Assembly: GCF_003060885.1 (NCBI RefSeq)
Contig: NZ_QAIG01000001.1
Span: forward strand, 31,125 to 95,124
Length of the DNA stretch: 64,000 nt
Reading direction: 5' to 3'
From: Pseudomonas sp. HMWF032
GTDB taxonomy: Bacteria > Pseudomonadota > Gammaproteobacteria > Pseudomonadales > Pseudomonadaceae
The notes beneath the pieces are model-generated. The model had not been told where the DNA came from and did no database searches. It saw nothing but the letters and a program-made list of their open reading frames with translations. This document shows positions 28,941-37,982 of the stretch, one piece after another. Within the stretch, counting starts at the first letter, position 1, and the number at the start of each line of letters is the position of its first letter. Position numbers and translations under genes: made by a program.

Positions 28941-29893
28941 GGTGCACGCCCGAACAGCGCCAGGGCGCGCAGGCAGGCATCACGGTGCAATTCGCCGCTG
29001 TCGACCTCCAGCACCTGGCCAGGCAGGCTCAGGGCAAAGGGTTGCTGCCGCTCGGACAGCTGCAATACCCAATGGCAGAGCAGCGACAGGCGCGTCTCCA
29101 TATCTCCGGACAAGGCGTCGAAATCCAGGTACAGGTCACGCCCGGTGATCGAGGCGAAGTCCTTGACCAGCAAACCCTGGCCACGGGAGTAGGCTTTCCA
29201 ATGCAGGCGACGCTTGGAATCGCCCGGCTGATAGGTTTTCAGCCCCTGGTAGTCATCCACACCCTGACCATGGGGCCGACTACCCTCCTCGTCCGGATCT
29301 TCACTGGCACCGGCGGACAGCGGCAGATCACCGGGCAAAGGCTGTGGGTAAACCAACACACGCTGATCCAGATCGACCCAGCTCCAGGCCACCAGAATGC
29401 CCAGCGGGAAACGGCTTTCGACCCTCAGCCGACCAGGCCGCAACCAGCCGCGCTGCAGTGCCGGCAGGTTCAACTGGCATTCGCTCACGCCTTCGGCTGG
29501 CACATCCAGCGTCTGCAATTCGGCCGGTGGCCAACCCAGACTGACGGCCTGATGGGCCCGCTGGCTGCTTTCCAGGCGCAGGCGAAAACCGGCTGGCTCG
29601 CCAACAAATACTGCCGGCGCACTGCCGGCCTTGAGGATCAACCCGGCGAGGTTCCGGTAAGTGTGCAGAATGGCCACGACGAACACCGAGGCCAGCAGGA
29701 AGGTCAGGCCATAGGCCAGGCTGTTCTGGTAATTGATCGCCGCCAGTAGCATCAACAGCAGCGCCAGCATAAAGGCACCACCGACACGGCTGGGGATGAT
29801 AAAGATCCGCCGCTGGTTCAGGCGTACGCTGCTGGCTGCCGGAATGCGCCGTGCTAGCCAGCGGTTCCAGCGCGGTCGGAGCTGGGCGATCAA
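28937..29893 (-). CDS. DUF58 domain protein
   Basis: 318-aa protein with two TM helices near residues 38-80 and a C-terminal DUF58 (von Willebrand factor A-like) domain. The family core is seen as DDYQGLKTYQPGDSKRRLHWKAYSRG in pieces and FDALSGDMETRLSLL. DUF58 proteins are regularly encoded between a MoxR ATPase and a transglutaminase protein, as here. It probably serves as the adaptor between them. Overlaps of 4 bases on both sides (ATGA) show tight coupling. Confidence 0.9.
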   Translation of the reverse strand: MIAQLRPRWNRWLARRIPAASSVRLNQRRIFIIPSRVGGAFMLALLLMLLAAINYQNSLAYGLTFLLASVFVVAILHTYRNLAGLILKAGSAPAVFVGEPAGFRLRLESSQRAHQAVSLGWPPAELQTLDVPAEGVSECQLNLPALQRGWLRPGRLRVESRFPLGILVAWSWVDLDQRVLVYPQPLPGDLPLSAGASEDPDEEGSRPHGQGVDDYQGLKTYQPGDSKRRLHWKAYSRGQGLLVKDFASITGRDLYLDFDALSGDMETRLSLLCHWVLQLSERQQPFALSLPGQVLEVDSGELHRDACLRALALFGRAP

Positions 29894-30807
29894 AGCGCCG
29901 GCACCTCACGCAGCAACCACTGCACCAGGCTGCCGGCACCATGCCCAGCGGGGTCGGCGCGCTCGCGCAGGCGATGGCCGACCACTGACGGCAGCACGGC
30001 CTGTACATCTTCTGGAATCACATAATCACGCCCGGCGAGGAAGGCCCAGGCTTTCGCAGCCGCGAGCAGTGCCAGGCTGGCCCGAGGTGACAGGCCCCAG
30101 GCGAATTGCGGCTGGGTGCGGGTGGCATCGACCAGGCGCAGCACGTAGTCGATCAATGCATCACTGGCGCGCACTTTCGGCACTTCGGCCTGCACCAGCG
30201 CCAGTTCAGCGTGGTCCAGCAGCGCTGGCAAAGTGGGCAGCAGGGAGCGCCGCGAGTCGCCCAGCAGCAGGGCCTTTTCCGCGGCCTTACCGGGATAGCC
30301 GAGCGACAGACGCATCAAAAAACGGTCCAGCTGCGACTCAGGCAAGGCAAAGGTGCCGCCCTGGCTGACCGGGTTCTGCGTGGCGATTACAAAGAAGGGT
30401 TCCGGCAGTGGCCGGGTCGCGCCTTCGATGGTCACTTGGCCCTCCTCCATGGCTTCGAGCAGCGCACTCTGGCTTTTCGGCGTGGCGCGGTTGATCTCAT
30501 CGGCCAGCACCAGCTCAGCGAAAATCGGCCCCGGATGGAAGATAAATTGCCCGCTGTCCTTATCGAACACCGAGGTACCGAGGATGTCACCGGGCAGCAA
30601 GTCGGAAGTGAACTGGATGCGCTGGAAGCTCAGGCCCAGCACCTTGGCCAGGGCATGGCTGAGGGTGGTTTTGCCCATACCGGGCAAGTCCTCGATCAAC
30701 AGATGGCCCTGGGCCAACAAACACGTCAGCGCCAAACGCACCTGCGGCTCCTTGCCCAGAAGCACGTGATTGACCGTCTGCAGCACAGTTTCCAGTTTGG
30801 CGCGCAT
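29890..30807 (-). CDS. MoxR-family AAA+ ATPase
   Basis: 305-aa AAA+ protein thought to act as a chaperone for the DUF58/transglutaminase partners. Walker A is GMGKTTLSHALA, Walker B LVLADEINRATPKSQSALLEAMEE, sensor 1 FFVIATQNPVSQGGTFALPE, and ARG-finger and sensor 2 regions (DRFLMRLSLGYP, WGLSPRASLALL) are normal. It is the first gene of the operon, the ATG following an AAGGAG site. The 169 bases upstream (30808-30976) separate it from the divergent P-type ATPase and must contain both promoters. Confidence 0.94.
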   Translation of the reverse strand: MRAKLETVLQTVNHVLLGKEPQVRLALTCLLAQGHLLIEDLPGMGKTTLSHALAKVLGLSFQRIQFTSDLLPGDILGTSVFDKDSGQFIFHPGPIFAELVLADEINRATPKSQSALLEAMEEGQVTIEGATRPLPEPFFVIATQNPVSQGGTFALPESQLDRFLMRLSLGYPGKAAEKALLLGDSRRSLLPTLPALLDHAELALVQAEVPKVRASDALIDYVLRLVDATRTQPQFAWGLSPRASLALLAAAKAWAFLAGRDYVIPEDVQAVLPSVVGHRLRERADPAGHGAGSLVQWLLREVPAL

Positions 30808-30976
30808 GTATCACTCCTTTAAAACCGATTGGTGATGCTACTGCGCCGCGTTGCCACGGCATAGCGGCTGGAAACCTTTACTGACGAACTTGTGAGCCAT
30901 TCAATTGATCAAAGCTAACACCCACCTCGTTTGTGGTGTTTAGGCTAAAGACCCGAACAGCGCTGGAGCAGATCAA

Positions 30977-33661
30977 ATGCAAGCGCCATCTGGCCATAAC
31001 TGGCACGCCCTGCCAGCGCATCAAAGCCTGCAGCACCTCAACAGCAGCAGCCAAGGCCTGGACAGTGCTGACGCCGCCCAGCGGCTCAGCGAGCACGGCC
31101 TCAACCTGCTGCCGCAACAACAGGCCAACGGGCCGCTAAAGCGCTTTGCCCTGCAGTTTCACAACCTGCTGATCTACGTCCTGCTCGGCGCCTGCCTGCT
31201 CACCCTGCTACTGGGCGAATGGCTCGACAGCGCGGTGATCTTTGCCGTGGTGCTGATCAATGCGCTGGTCGGTTTTGTTCAGGAAGGCAAAGCTCAGCAC
31301 GCCATGCTGGCGATTCAGCAGATGCTCAGCCTGGAAAGCCGGGTACGGCGCAACGGCCAGGTGCACAGCATTGCCGCCGAACAGCTGGTACCCGGCGACT
31401 GGGTGCTGCTGGAGGCCGGCGACCGCGTGCCCGCCGACCTGCGCCTGCTGGAGACCCGCGACCTGCGTATTGACGAGGCCGCACTGACCGGTGAATCCCT
31501 ACCCGTGGATAAACACCACGATGCCGTAGCCACCTCGGCCAGCCTGGCCGACCGCCGCAGCATGGCCTATTCCGGCACCCTGGTGAATGCCGGCAGCGCT
31601 GCGGGCGTGGTAGTGGCCACGGCCAAGCAGACCGAGCTGGGCAAGATCAGTCACATGCTTGAAAGCGTGGTCAGCCTGCAAACGCCGCTGCTGGTCGACA
31701 TGGCCAAATTTGCCCGCCACCTGACCCTGGGCATTCTCGTTCTGGCGCTGCTGACCTTTGCCTTTGGCATCCTGCTGCGGGGTTACAGCGCCGAGGACAT
31801 GCTGCTGGCCGCAGTCAGCCTGGCGGTGGCGGCCATTCCGGAAGGCCTGCCGGCGGTGCTGACGATCATCCTCGCCCTCGGCGTGCAGCGCATGGCCAAG
31901 CGCCGGGCGATCATTCGCCACCTGCCAGCGGTGGAAAGCCTCGGCGCGGTCACAGTGATCTGCTCGGACAAGACCGGCACCCTGACGTGCAATGAAATGA
32001 CCGTACAGCAGGTGTTTACCGCCGCTCACCATTACCGCGTAGACGGCGTCGGCTATGCGCCCCAGGGCAGCATTCACGGTGATGACGGCCAACTGTGCCA
32101 ACTAGGCGCTGCCGATGATCTGCGTGAACTCGCGCGTGCCGGGCTGCTGGCCACTAACGCCAGCCTGCGCAGTGGCGAGAACGGCTGGTGCATCACTGGC
32201 GACCCCACCGAAGCCGCCCTGCTGACCCTGGCCGGCAAGGTCGGTCTGGAGCTGCAGCAGGAGGCGCACAACCTGCCGCAGGTCGATGTCATCCCCTTCA
32301 GTTCCGAGCAACGCTGCACCGCCAGTCTGCACCATGACCATGCTCGGCATGGTCTGATCTATATGATCGGTGCCCCGGAACGCGTGCTCGAAGCCTGCAA
32401 CCGCCAATGGCGTGACGGCCATCCCGAACCGCTCGACCCACGCCACTGGCATCAGGCCCTGGACAGCGGCACCCACCAGGGCCTGCGTATGCTTGGCCTG
32501 GCCATTCGGCCGCTCGGCGAACCGCAGCAGAGCCTCGATTATCAGGACTTGGACGGCGATTACGTGCTGCTCGGCCTGGTCGGCATGCTCGACCCGCCAC
32601 GCGAGGAAGCCATTGTCGCCATTGCCGACTGCCACAGCGCTGGCATCGCGGTGAAGATGATCACCGGCGACCATGCCGGCACCGCCAGCGCCATTGCCCA
32701 ACGCCTTGGCCTGGGCGGTGGCAAACCGCTGACCGGGGCCGAACTCGACAGCCTCAGCGACAGCCAGCTGGATCAGCTGCTCCCCATCACCAGCGTATTC
32801 GCCCGCACCAGCCCGGCGCACAAGCTACGCCTGGTTGAACGCCTGCAAGCCTGCGGCGCGCGGGTGGCCATGACCGGCGATGGGGTCAACGATGCGCCCG
32901 CGCTGAAACGCGCCGACATCGGCGTGGCCATGGGCATCAAGGGCACGGAAGCTGCCAAGGAGGCCGCGCAGATGGTGCTGGCCGACGACAACTTCGCCAC
33001 CATCACCCACGCCATCGAAGAAGGCCGGGTGGTTTACGACAACCTGGAAAAATCCATTTTGTTTATCCTCCCCACCAGTGGTGGACAGTCACTTACCCTG
33101 CTGGCGGCCATCGCCCTGGGACTGACCTTGCCGATCACCCCACTGCAGATTCTCTGGATCAATATGATCACCGCTGTGACCCTGGCGCTGGCACTGGCGT
33201 TTGAGCCGGCAGAAGCCAACCTGATGCGCCGCCCACCACGTGATCCCAAGGTCAATCTGCTCAGCCACCACCTGCTCTGGCGCGTAGTGTTTATCGCGGT
33301 GCTGATGACCCTGGCCAGCCTGGGCCTATTCCTCTACACCCAGACTCTTGGCTGGAGCCTTGAAAGCAGCCGCACCCTGGCGGTCAACGCCGTGGTTGCC
33401 TGTGAAATCGGCTACCTGTTCAGTAGCCGTCGCCTCGAAGGGCCGGCGAACTTTGGCCTACACGACAACCCGATGATCTGGTGCATGGCTGGCCTATTGC
33501 TCAGCCTGCAGCTGATACTCACCTACTGGCCGGCCATGCAGCAGGTCTTCACCACCGCCGCCCTGCCGGCATACGCCTGGGGTTGGTGCCTGCTGGCAGC
33601 GCTGGGCGTATGCGCCTGCGTGGAAGCGGAGAAGTGGCTGTTGCGGCGGCAAGGCCCTTAG
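30977..33661 (+). CDS. cation-transporting P-type ATPase (P2-like)
   Basis: 894-aa P-type ATPase. It shows the N-terminal cation-ATPase domain, the actuator loop [11 protein letters not shown]4 [13 protein letters not shown], the phosphorylation site D331 in [12 protein letters not shown], and [20 protein letters not shown] in the hinge. In M6 the segment [17 protein letters not shown] has alanine where SERCA-type calcium pumps carry the ion-binding aspartate (TDGxP). M5 reads [16 protein letters not shown]. That set belongs to a bacterial subfamily with unclear ion. I would not call it a calcium or magnesium pump. The last four bases overlap the stop of the convergent flavin reductase gene. 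Confidence 0.88.
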   Translation: MQAPSGHNWHALPAHQSLQHLNSSSQGLDSADAAQRLSEHGLNLLPQQQANGPLKRFALQFHNLLIYVLLGACLLTLLLGEWLDSAVIFAVVLINALVGFVQEGKAQHAMLAIQQMLSLESRVRRNGQVHSIAAEQLVPGDWVLLEAGDRVPADLRLLETRDLRIDEAALTGESLPVDKHHDAVATSASLADRRSMAYSGTLVNAGSAAGVVVATAKQTELGKISHMLESVVSLQTPLLVDMAKFARHLTLGILVLALLTFAFGILLRGYSAEDMLLAAVSLAVAAIPEGLPAVLTIILALGVQRMAKRRAIIRHLPAVESLGAVTVICSDKTGTLTCNEMTVQQVFTAAHHYRVDGVGYAPQGSIHGDDGQLCQLGAADDLRELARAGLLATNASLRSGENGWCITGDPTEAALLTLAGKVGLELQQEAHNLPQVDVIPFSSEQRCTASLHHDHARHGLIYMIGAPERVLEACNRQWRDGHPEPLDPRHWHQALDSGTHQGLRMLGLAIRPLGEPQQSLDYQDLDGDYVLLGLVGMLDPPREEAIVAIADCHSAGIAVKMITGDHAGTASAIAQRLGLGGGKPLTGAELDSLSDSQLDQLLPITSVFARTSPAHKLRLVERLQACGARVAMTGDGVNDAPALKRADIGVAMGIKGTEAAKEAAQMVLADDNFATITHAIEEGRVVYDNLEKSILFILPTSGGQSLTLLAAIALGLTLPITPLQILWINMITAVTLALALAFEPAEANLMRRPPRDPKVNLLSHHLLWRVVFIAVLMTLASLGLFLYTQTLGWSLESSRTLAVNAVVACEIGYLFSSRRLEGPANFGLHDNPMIWCMAGLLLSLQLILTYWPAMQQVFTTAALPAYAWGWCLLAALGVCACVEAEKWLLRRQGP

Positions 33662-34263
33662 GGACGCTGCAACTCAAAGCGCTGCAAGGTGCGGGTATAA
33701 CCACTGCCGCCAAGACGGCCAATCAGGTCGAGCTGACTGCTGTCGATACGGCCCTGCTCATTCAGCACCGCATCGTCGATATGCGCCAGTAGCACTTCGG
33801 CGAAGATCAGATGGCAATTGGGCTTATCTGCCGGGTAGGCCTGGATCTGCGCCACCCGGCATTCAAAGGCCACCGCCGCGCCGGCCACCCGAGGCGGTGC
33901 GACTCGCTGCGAGGGCAGGCTGGCGATGCCGCACTGTTCGAACTCGCTGATGCCGTAGGGCAATAGCGCCGCACTGGCATTCATCGCCTCGGCCTGGGCA
34001 AACGACACCAGCTGAATCACCAATTCGCCACTGGCCTGCACATTCAACAGGGTGTCCTTGAGGCCACCATCGGCGCGGTGATTGACGTTAACCATCAAGG
34101 TTGGTGGATCATCGCTGATCACCTGAAAGAAGCTGAACGGCGCCAGGTTGCTAACGCCCTCAGCCGACTGACTGGACACCCAGGCAATCGGTCGCGGAGT
34201 AATGGTCGAAGCCAGCCAGCGGTAACGCTCAAGCGGTGTGAGTGAGGTAAAGTCCAGTTGCAT
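33658..34263 (-). CDS. flavin reductase-like (split-barrel) protein
   Basis: 201-aa FMN-binding split-barrel protein of the flavin reductase/DIM6-NTAB family. The N-terminus shows TITPRPIAWVSSQSAEGVSN and LAPFSFFQVISDDPPTLMV, the usual flavin-binding region. Later come HLIFAEVLLAHIDDAVL and a GGSGYTRTLQRF C-terminus. It probably reduces flavin or acts as a flavin-dependent partner, but no substrate can be named. Its ATG overlaps the stop of the small lipoprotein gene (TGATG), so the two are coupled. Confidence 0.86.
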   Translation of the reverse strand: MQLDFTSLTPLERYRWLASTITPRPIAWVSSQSAEGVSNLAPFSFFQVISDDPPTLMVNVNHRADGGLKDTLLNVQASGELVIQLVSFAQAEAMNASAALLPYGISEFEQCGIASLPSQRVAPPRVAGAAVAFECRVAQIQAYPADKPNCHLIFAEVLLAHIDDAVLNEQGRIDSSQLDLIGRLGGSGYTRTLQRFELQRP

Positions 34264-34538
34264 CAGCGACCAGCCCGCGACTCGCGAATATAGAAACGGG
34301 CGCGCTCGGATTTCGCCGTGCAGCCTTCATAGCCCTCAAACTGTTGCTGGGTTTTCGCTGCTGTCAGCAGCGACAGGGCCTTGGAATAGCTCACCGTACC
34401 GGCAAAACCTTCAGCCTTGGCCAGATCCAGTTCACGCCAGGCGGCATCCAGCTGATTGGCGCAACTGTTGCGATAAGCCGTTTTCCCCGCACAACCGCTC
34501 AACACCAGCAGCATGGGCAACACAATCCACAGTTTCAT
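34263..34538 (-). CDS. small lipoprotein
   Basis: 91-aa predicted lipoprotein. The signal peptide MKLWIVLPMLLVLSGC ends in a lipobox (LSGC, lipidated C16). The mature part carries two more cysteines (NSCANQLD, YEGCTAKSER) that could form a disulphide, a helical stretch and an Arg-rich C-terminus. The ATG at 34538 follows AGGAG. The longer open frame is rejected. Function unknown; coupled to the downstream flavin reductase. Confidence 0.85.
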   Translation of the reverse strand: MKLWIVLPMLLVLSGCAGKTAYRNSCANQLDAAWRELDLAKAEGFAGTVSYSKALSLLTAAKTQQQFEGYEGCTAKSERARFYIRESRAGR

Positions 34539-34742
34539 CAGGTAACTCCTGCAAATAGATCCACGAAGAACTCGGTAGCAAAACGCATCATAGCGCTGCA
34601 TCAATCCCTGCACTCTGACGCACATAACAGACAAAAGTGCCAGGTCGCTCAATGGCCACTGCGCTGGATACTAGCAAATCGCGCCTTGGCGACTGGGGTT
34701 GTGGCGCGTATGTTCGCGGCATCTGTTTCGGAGGGCATCGGC

Positions 34743-35768
34743 ATGAGCAAACGCATTGCGCTGGTACTGGGTTCCGGCGGCGCGCGCGGCTACGCGCACA
34801 TCGGCGTAATCGAGGAGTTGGAAGCCCGCGGCTATGAAATCGCCTGTATCGCTGGCTGTTCCATGGGAGCGGTGGTCGGCGGGATCTACGCCGCCGGCAA
34901 ACTCAATGACTACCGTGAGTGGACACAGAGCCTGGATTACCTGGACGTACTGCGCCTGCTCGATGTGAGTTTTCGTCTGGGGGCGATTCGCGGTGAAAAG
35001 GTTTTCGGCAAAATTCGCGAAATAGTCGGCGAGATCAATATTGAAGAGCTGCCGATCCCCTTCACCGCCGTGGCCACCGACCTGACCAACCAGCAGGAAA
35101 TCTGGTTCCAGGAAGGCTGCCTGCACCAGGCTATGCGCGCCTCAGCGGCGATTCCCAGCCTGTTCACCCCTGTGGTACAGGGCAAGCGCATGCTGGTCGA
35201 TGGCGGTCTGCTCAACCCGCTGCCCATCGTGCCGGTGGTATCCAGCCACTGCGATCTGATCATTGCGGTCAACCTCAACTCGACCCAGCAGCGGCATTAC
35301 GAACTGCCGGTGATCGAACGCACGCCAGCGCTCAAGGGGCGCTTCGACCTGCTGATGAGTTCCCTCGGTTCCCGCTTGCCCTCGTTCAAACGCAAACAGG
35401 GTGAGGATGACGAACTGCTTCTGCTGGAAGACCAGCGCCACGCCGTGCAACCTGAAGCGATCAACCCCTGGCAGCAGAATGCCCGTGGCAACCTGGACAA
35501 ACCCGCCGCACCGAAATCCGCCAGCGGCTCGCGGGTGGCCGATCTGAGCGGCCCGGCGTCACTGCTGGAGCTGATCAACCAGAGTTTCGAAGTGATGCAG
35601 ACCTCATTGGCGCAATACAAGATCGCCGGCTACCCGCCGGACATCCTGATCAACGTGCCCAAGCGGGTGTGCCGCTTCTTCGAGTTCTACAAGGCGCCGG
35701 AGCTGATCATGCTCGGCCGGCAGATCGCCCGCGATACGCTGGATAAGTACGAACGCGGGGATCACTGA
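34743..35768 (+). CDS. patatin-like phospholipase, RssA-type
   Basis: 341-aa cytoplasmic or membrane-associated acyl hydrolase. The N-terminus has the glycine-rich oxyanion loop VLGSGGARGYAHIG, then the nucleophile elbow GCSMGAVVGG (serine near residue 42), and the catalytic aspartate in LVDGGLLNPLPI. The C-terminal 130 residues are more variable and include KRKQGEDDELLLLEDQ. The ATG at 34743 is preceded by GGAGGG. The open frame continues 133 codons upstream but is not family-like. Substrate likely a phospholipid or lysophospholipid. Convergent with the outer-membrane gene. Confidence 0.9.
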   Translation: MSKRIALVLGSGGARGYAHIGVIEELEARGYEIACIAGCSMGAVVGGIYAAGKLNDYREWTQSLDYLDVLRLLDVSFRLGAIRGEKVFGKIREIVGEINIEELPIPFTAVATDLTNQQEIWFQEGCLHQAMRASAAIPSLFTPVVQGKRMLVDGGLLNPLPIVPVVSSHCDLIIAVNLNSTQQRHYELPVIERTPALKGRFDLLMSSLGSRLPSFKRKQGEDDELLLLEDQRHAVQPEAINPWQQNARGNLDKPAAPKSASGSRVADLSGPASLLELINQSFEVMQTSLAQYKIAGYPPDILINVPKRVCRFFEFYKAPELIMLGRQIARDTLDKYERGDH

Positions 35769-35777
35769 GGTCCAGGG

Positions 35778-37181
35778 TCAGAAGCGATAGGACAGGCTCA
35801 ACGAGGTGCTCTCGTTGTTCTTGTCCTTGCCGACCTGGTTGGAGTCCTTTTCCTTGTGCTCATAACTGACGGCAACCAGCAGGTCCTTGGTCAGTTTATG
35901 GCCCAATGTAAGGGCGTACTTGTCTTCATCCTCTTCTTTACCCTTGGGGTCATTGCCATAGTCGGTATGCCGACGGGTATAGGCGATGCCGGCAAAACTG
36001 TCCCAGGGCAATTTGCGTGCATACGCCACTTTCCAGCCGCCCTGATCCTTGTCTTTTTTGCGCTGATCATTGTCCTCGACCTTGGGGGAATAACTCAGGT
36101 CGAAACTGTCATGGCTTGTGGGTTTGAACTTGACGGAAAACTTCAGCGTATCGATTTCAACGTCTGGGCTGTTCTCGCTGTTGAGGTCGCGGTTTTCGTA
36201 GTTGTAGCGAACCCCTAACTCCAGCACGCGATTAAGCTTGTGGCTGACACCCAGCGACCAGATGGTGCTGGAAACGTCATAGCAGTGATCTTTGTACAGT
36301 TGCAGGTAAGTGACCGATGGATTGACCTTCAAACGCCAATCCGGCACCAGAAAAACCGGCCCCGTGGAAAGCGCAATCGTCTCTCGGTTCAGAGTGTCCT
36401 GGTCGTCCTGGCGGGCTTGACTGAAATTACCGGCGAGATTCCAGCGATCGCCGCGCTCATTCAGGCCATAGGAATAACGCAGCGCAGCAGACGCTTGACG
36501 ACGATTGTCATGCACAGAACGCTTGGGCTTGGCGGGAGTAGCGGTATCCCCCGCGTCAGCATCTGCATCATCATCCGCGCCCTCTTCATCTTCCCCGCCG
36601 TCCAGGCCCTCTTCTTCGTCGAGGTCATCCTCGTCCAGGTCCACGTCTTCGAGCAGATCATCGTCAAAATCGGCATCAGCGAAGTCATCATCTTCGTCAA
36701 AATCGCCGTCTTCGTCGTCGAGGTCTTCATCGTCATCATCATTAAATGACGGTTCACTGACCGGACTGCCAGAAGAAGCATTGGCCGTATCGGTGTCATG
36801 GATCATGGCAAACTGGATTTTGCCACCGTAGCTGTGCGCTTTGGTCTTGCTCGCTGCTTTGCGCTGCAGCTTACGCGCCTGCTTGGCCTCTTCACTGTCA
36901 GGCGCGGTCGCGATCAACTGCGCCAGTTCACTGCGGGCGGCCGGGTAATCAAAGCTGTCGAGATACAGGCGCGCCAGACGCAACCGAGCGGTGTTGTGCG
37001 ACGCTTCTAAATCAGGGTTGGCCAGCACTTGGCGATACGCAGCGATGGCAGCACCCAACGAGCCCCAACGCGCCTGTTGCTCGGCCTGTCGACTGATTTC
37101 GGCATACTCGGACGCTTGTCCATATAGCGGTAAGCCCAAGGTTCCCAATAATGCGGCAACAGCGACACCCTTGCGATTCAT
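35778..37181 (-). CDS. outer-membrane beta-barrel protein with TPR-like N-terminus and acidic loop
   Basis: 467-aa exported protein I cannot name. A signal peptide (about 1-23) is followed by a helical TPR-like domain (about 24-112: AIAAYRQVLANPDLEASHNTA, then ARLYLDSFDYPAARSEL). A first barrel strand (GGKIQFAMIHDTDTA) is next. Residues 148-212 are 43 Asp/Glu out of 65, and the rest (225-467) is alternating aromatic/polar strands ending in LSLSYRF, the outer-membrane assembly signal. The repeat-plus-barrel order resembles DUF560/Slam proteins, but the barrel is shorter and the acidic insert is not something I know there. Flanked by patatin (convergent) and kdpE. Confidence 0.75.
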   Translation of the reverse strand: MNRKGVAVAALLGTLGLPLYGQASEYAEISRQAEQQARWGSLGAAIAAYRQVLANPDLEASHNTARLRLARLYLDSFDYPAARSELAQLIATAPDSEEAKQARKLQRKAASKTKAHSYGGKIQFAMIHDTDTANASSGSPVSEPSFNDDDDEDLDDEDGDFDEDDDFADADFDDDLLEDVDLDEDDLDEEEGLDGGEDEEGADDDADADAGDTATPAKPKRSVHDNRRQASAALRYSYGLNERGDRWNLAGNFSQARQDDQDTLNRETIALSTGPVFLVPDWRLKVNPSVTYLQLYKDHCYDVSSTIWSLGVSHKLNRVLELGVRYNYENRDLNSENSPDVEIDTLKFSVKFKPTSHDSFDLSYSPKVEDNDQRKKDKDQGGWKVAYARKLPWDSFAGIAYTRRHTDYGNDPKGKEEDEDKYALTLGHKLTKDLLVAVSYEHKEKDSNQVGKDKNNESTSLSLSYRF

Positions 37182-37276
37182 GACAGCTCCTGAGACGCGT
37201 ACAGATCAGTTTTGCGGCGCAGTCTATGCAGACTCCAGAAAGCCGTCTAGCACGCCGCCAGAATGCGAATGGTCGT

Positions 37277-37972
37277 TCACAATTTCTCGCGCAGACGATA
37301 GCCAACACCGGCCTCGGTGACGATAAAACGTGGCGCGGTGGGGTCGTCGCCAAGTTTCTGCCGCAGGTGACCCACCACCACCCGCAGGTAGTGGCTGTCT
37401 TCGCCGTGGGTTGGGCCCCAGATGTCCTTGAGCAGTTGCTGCTGGGTCACCACCCGGCCGATATGCTTGGCCAGTTGTGCCAGTACGGCGTACTCCTTGC
37501 GGGTCAGGCTGACCTCGACGCCATCCAGGCTGACCCGACGGTAGGCGAAATCCACCTGCAGCGGGCCGCTGCAGACCGCAGAGCTGGCTTGTTCCGCGCC
37601 ACCGGCAAGACGCAGCAACACGCGCACGCGGGCGAGGAATTCCTGAATGCCGAAGGGTTTGGTCACGTAGTCATTAGCCCCGCCATCCAGCGCCAGGACC
37701 TTTTCGCCCTCGCTGGCCCGCACCGACAGCACCAGTACCGGTACCTGTGACCAGGCGCGCAGCTCGCGCAGCACCTGTTGACCGTCCATATCCGGCAGGC
37801 CAAGGTCGAGCACCACCAGGTCCGGCTTGCCCAGCGCAGCTTGAGCCAGGCCTTCCTGCCCCGTAGCACCTTCCAGCACCTTATAGCCCTGGGCCGTCAG
37901 GCTGATGCGCAAAAATTTGCGAATCTGCGCTTCGTCATCAATGACCAGAATGGTCGCGGGGTTTTGGCTCAT
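37277..37972 (-). CDS. kdpE: response regulator of K+ uptake
   Basis: 231-aa OmpR-family regulator that activates the kdp operon when phosphorylated by KdpD. The receiver carries acidic residues IDDE near 11-14, the phospho-acceptor D56 in LVVLDLGLPD and the lysine in VTKPF. The C-terminal winged helix (about 130-231) has LTRKEYAVLAQLAKH and TEAGVGYRLRE. It is the last gene of the cluster, 10 bases after kdpD. Confidence 0.96.
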   Translation of the reverse strand: MSQNPATILVIDDEAQIRKFLRISLTAQGYKVLEGATGQEGLAQAALGKPDLVVLDLGLPDMDGQQVLRELRAWSQVPVLVLSVRASEGEKVLALDGGANDYVTKPFGIQEFLARVRVLLRLAGGAEQASSAVCSGPLQVDFAYRRVSLDGVEVSLTRKEYAVLAQLAKHIGRVVTQQQLLKDIWGPTHGEDSHYLRVVVGHLRQKLGDDPTAPRFIVTEAGVGYRLREKL

Positions 37973-37982
37973 TGGCTGTCCA

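Noticed and set aside
36240..36749. Plus-strand open frame rich in Ile/Val opposite the acidic outer-membrane gene
   Set aside because: It is the mirror of GAT/GAC/GAA codons (ATC/GTC/TTC) on the other strand, not a membrane protein gene.
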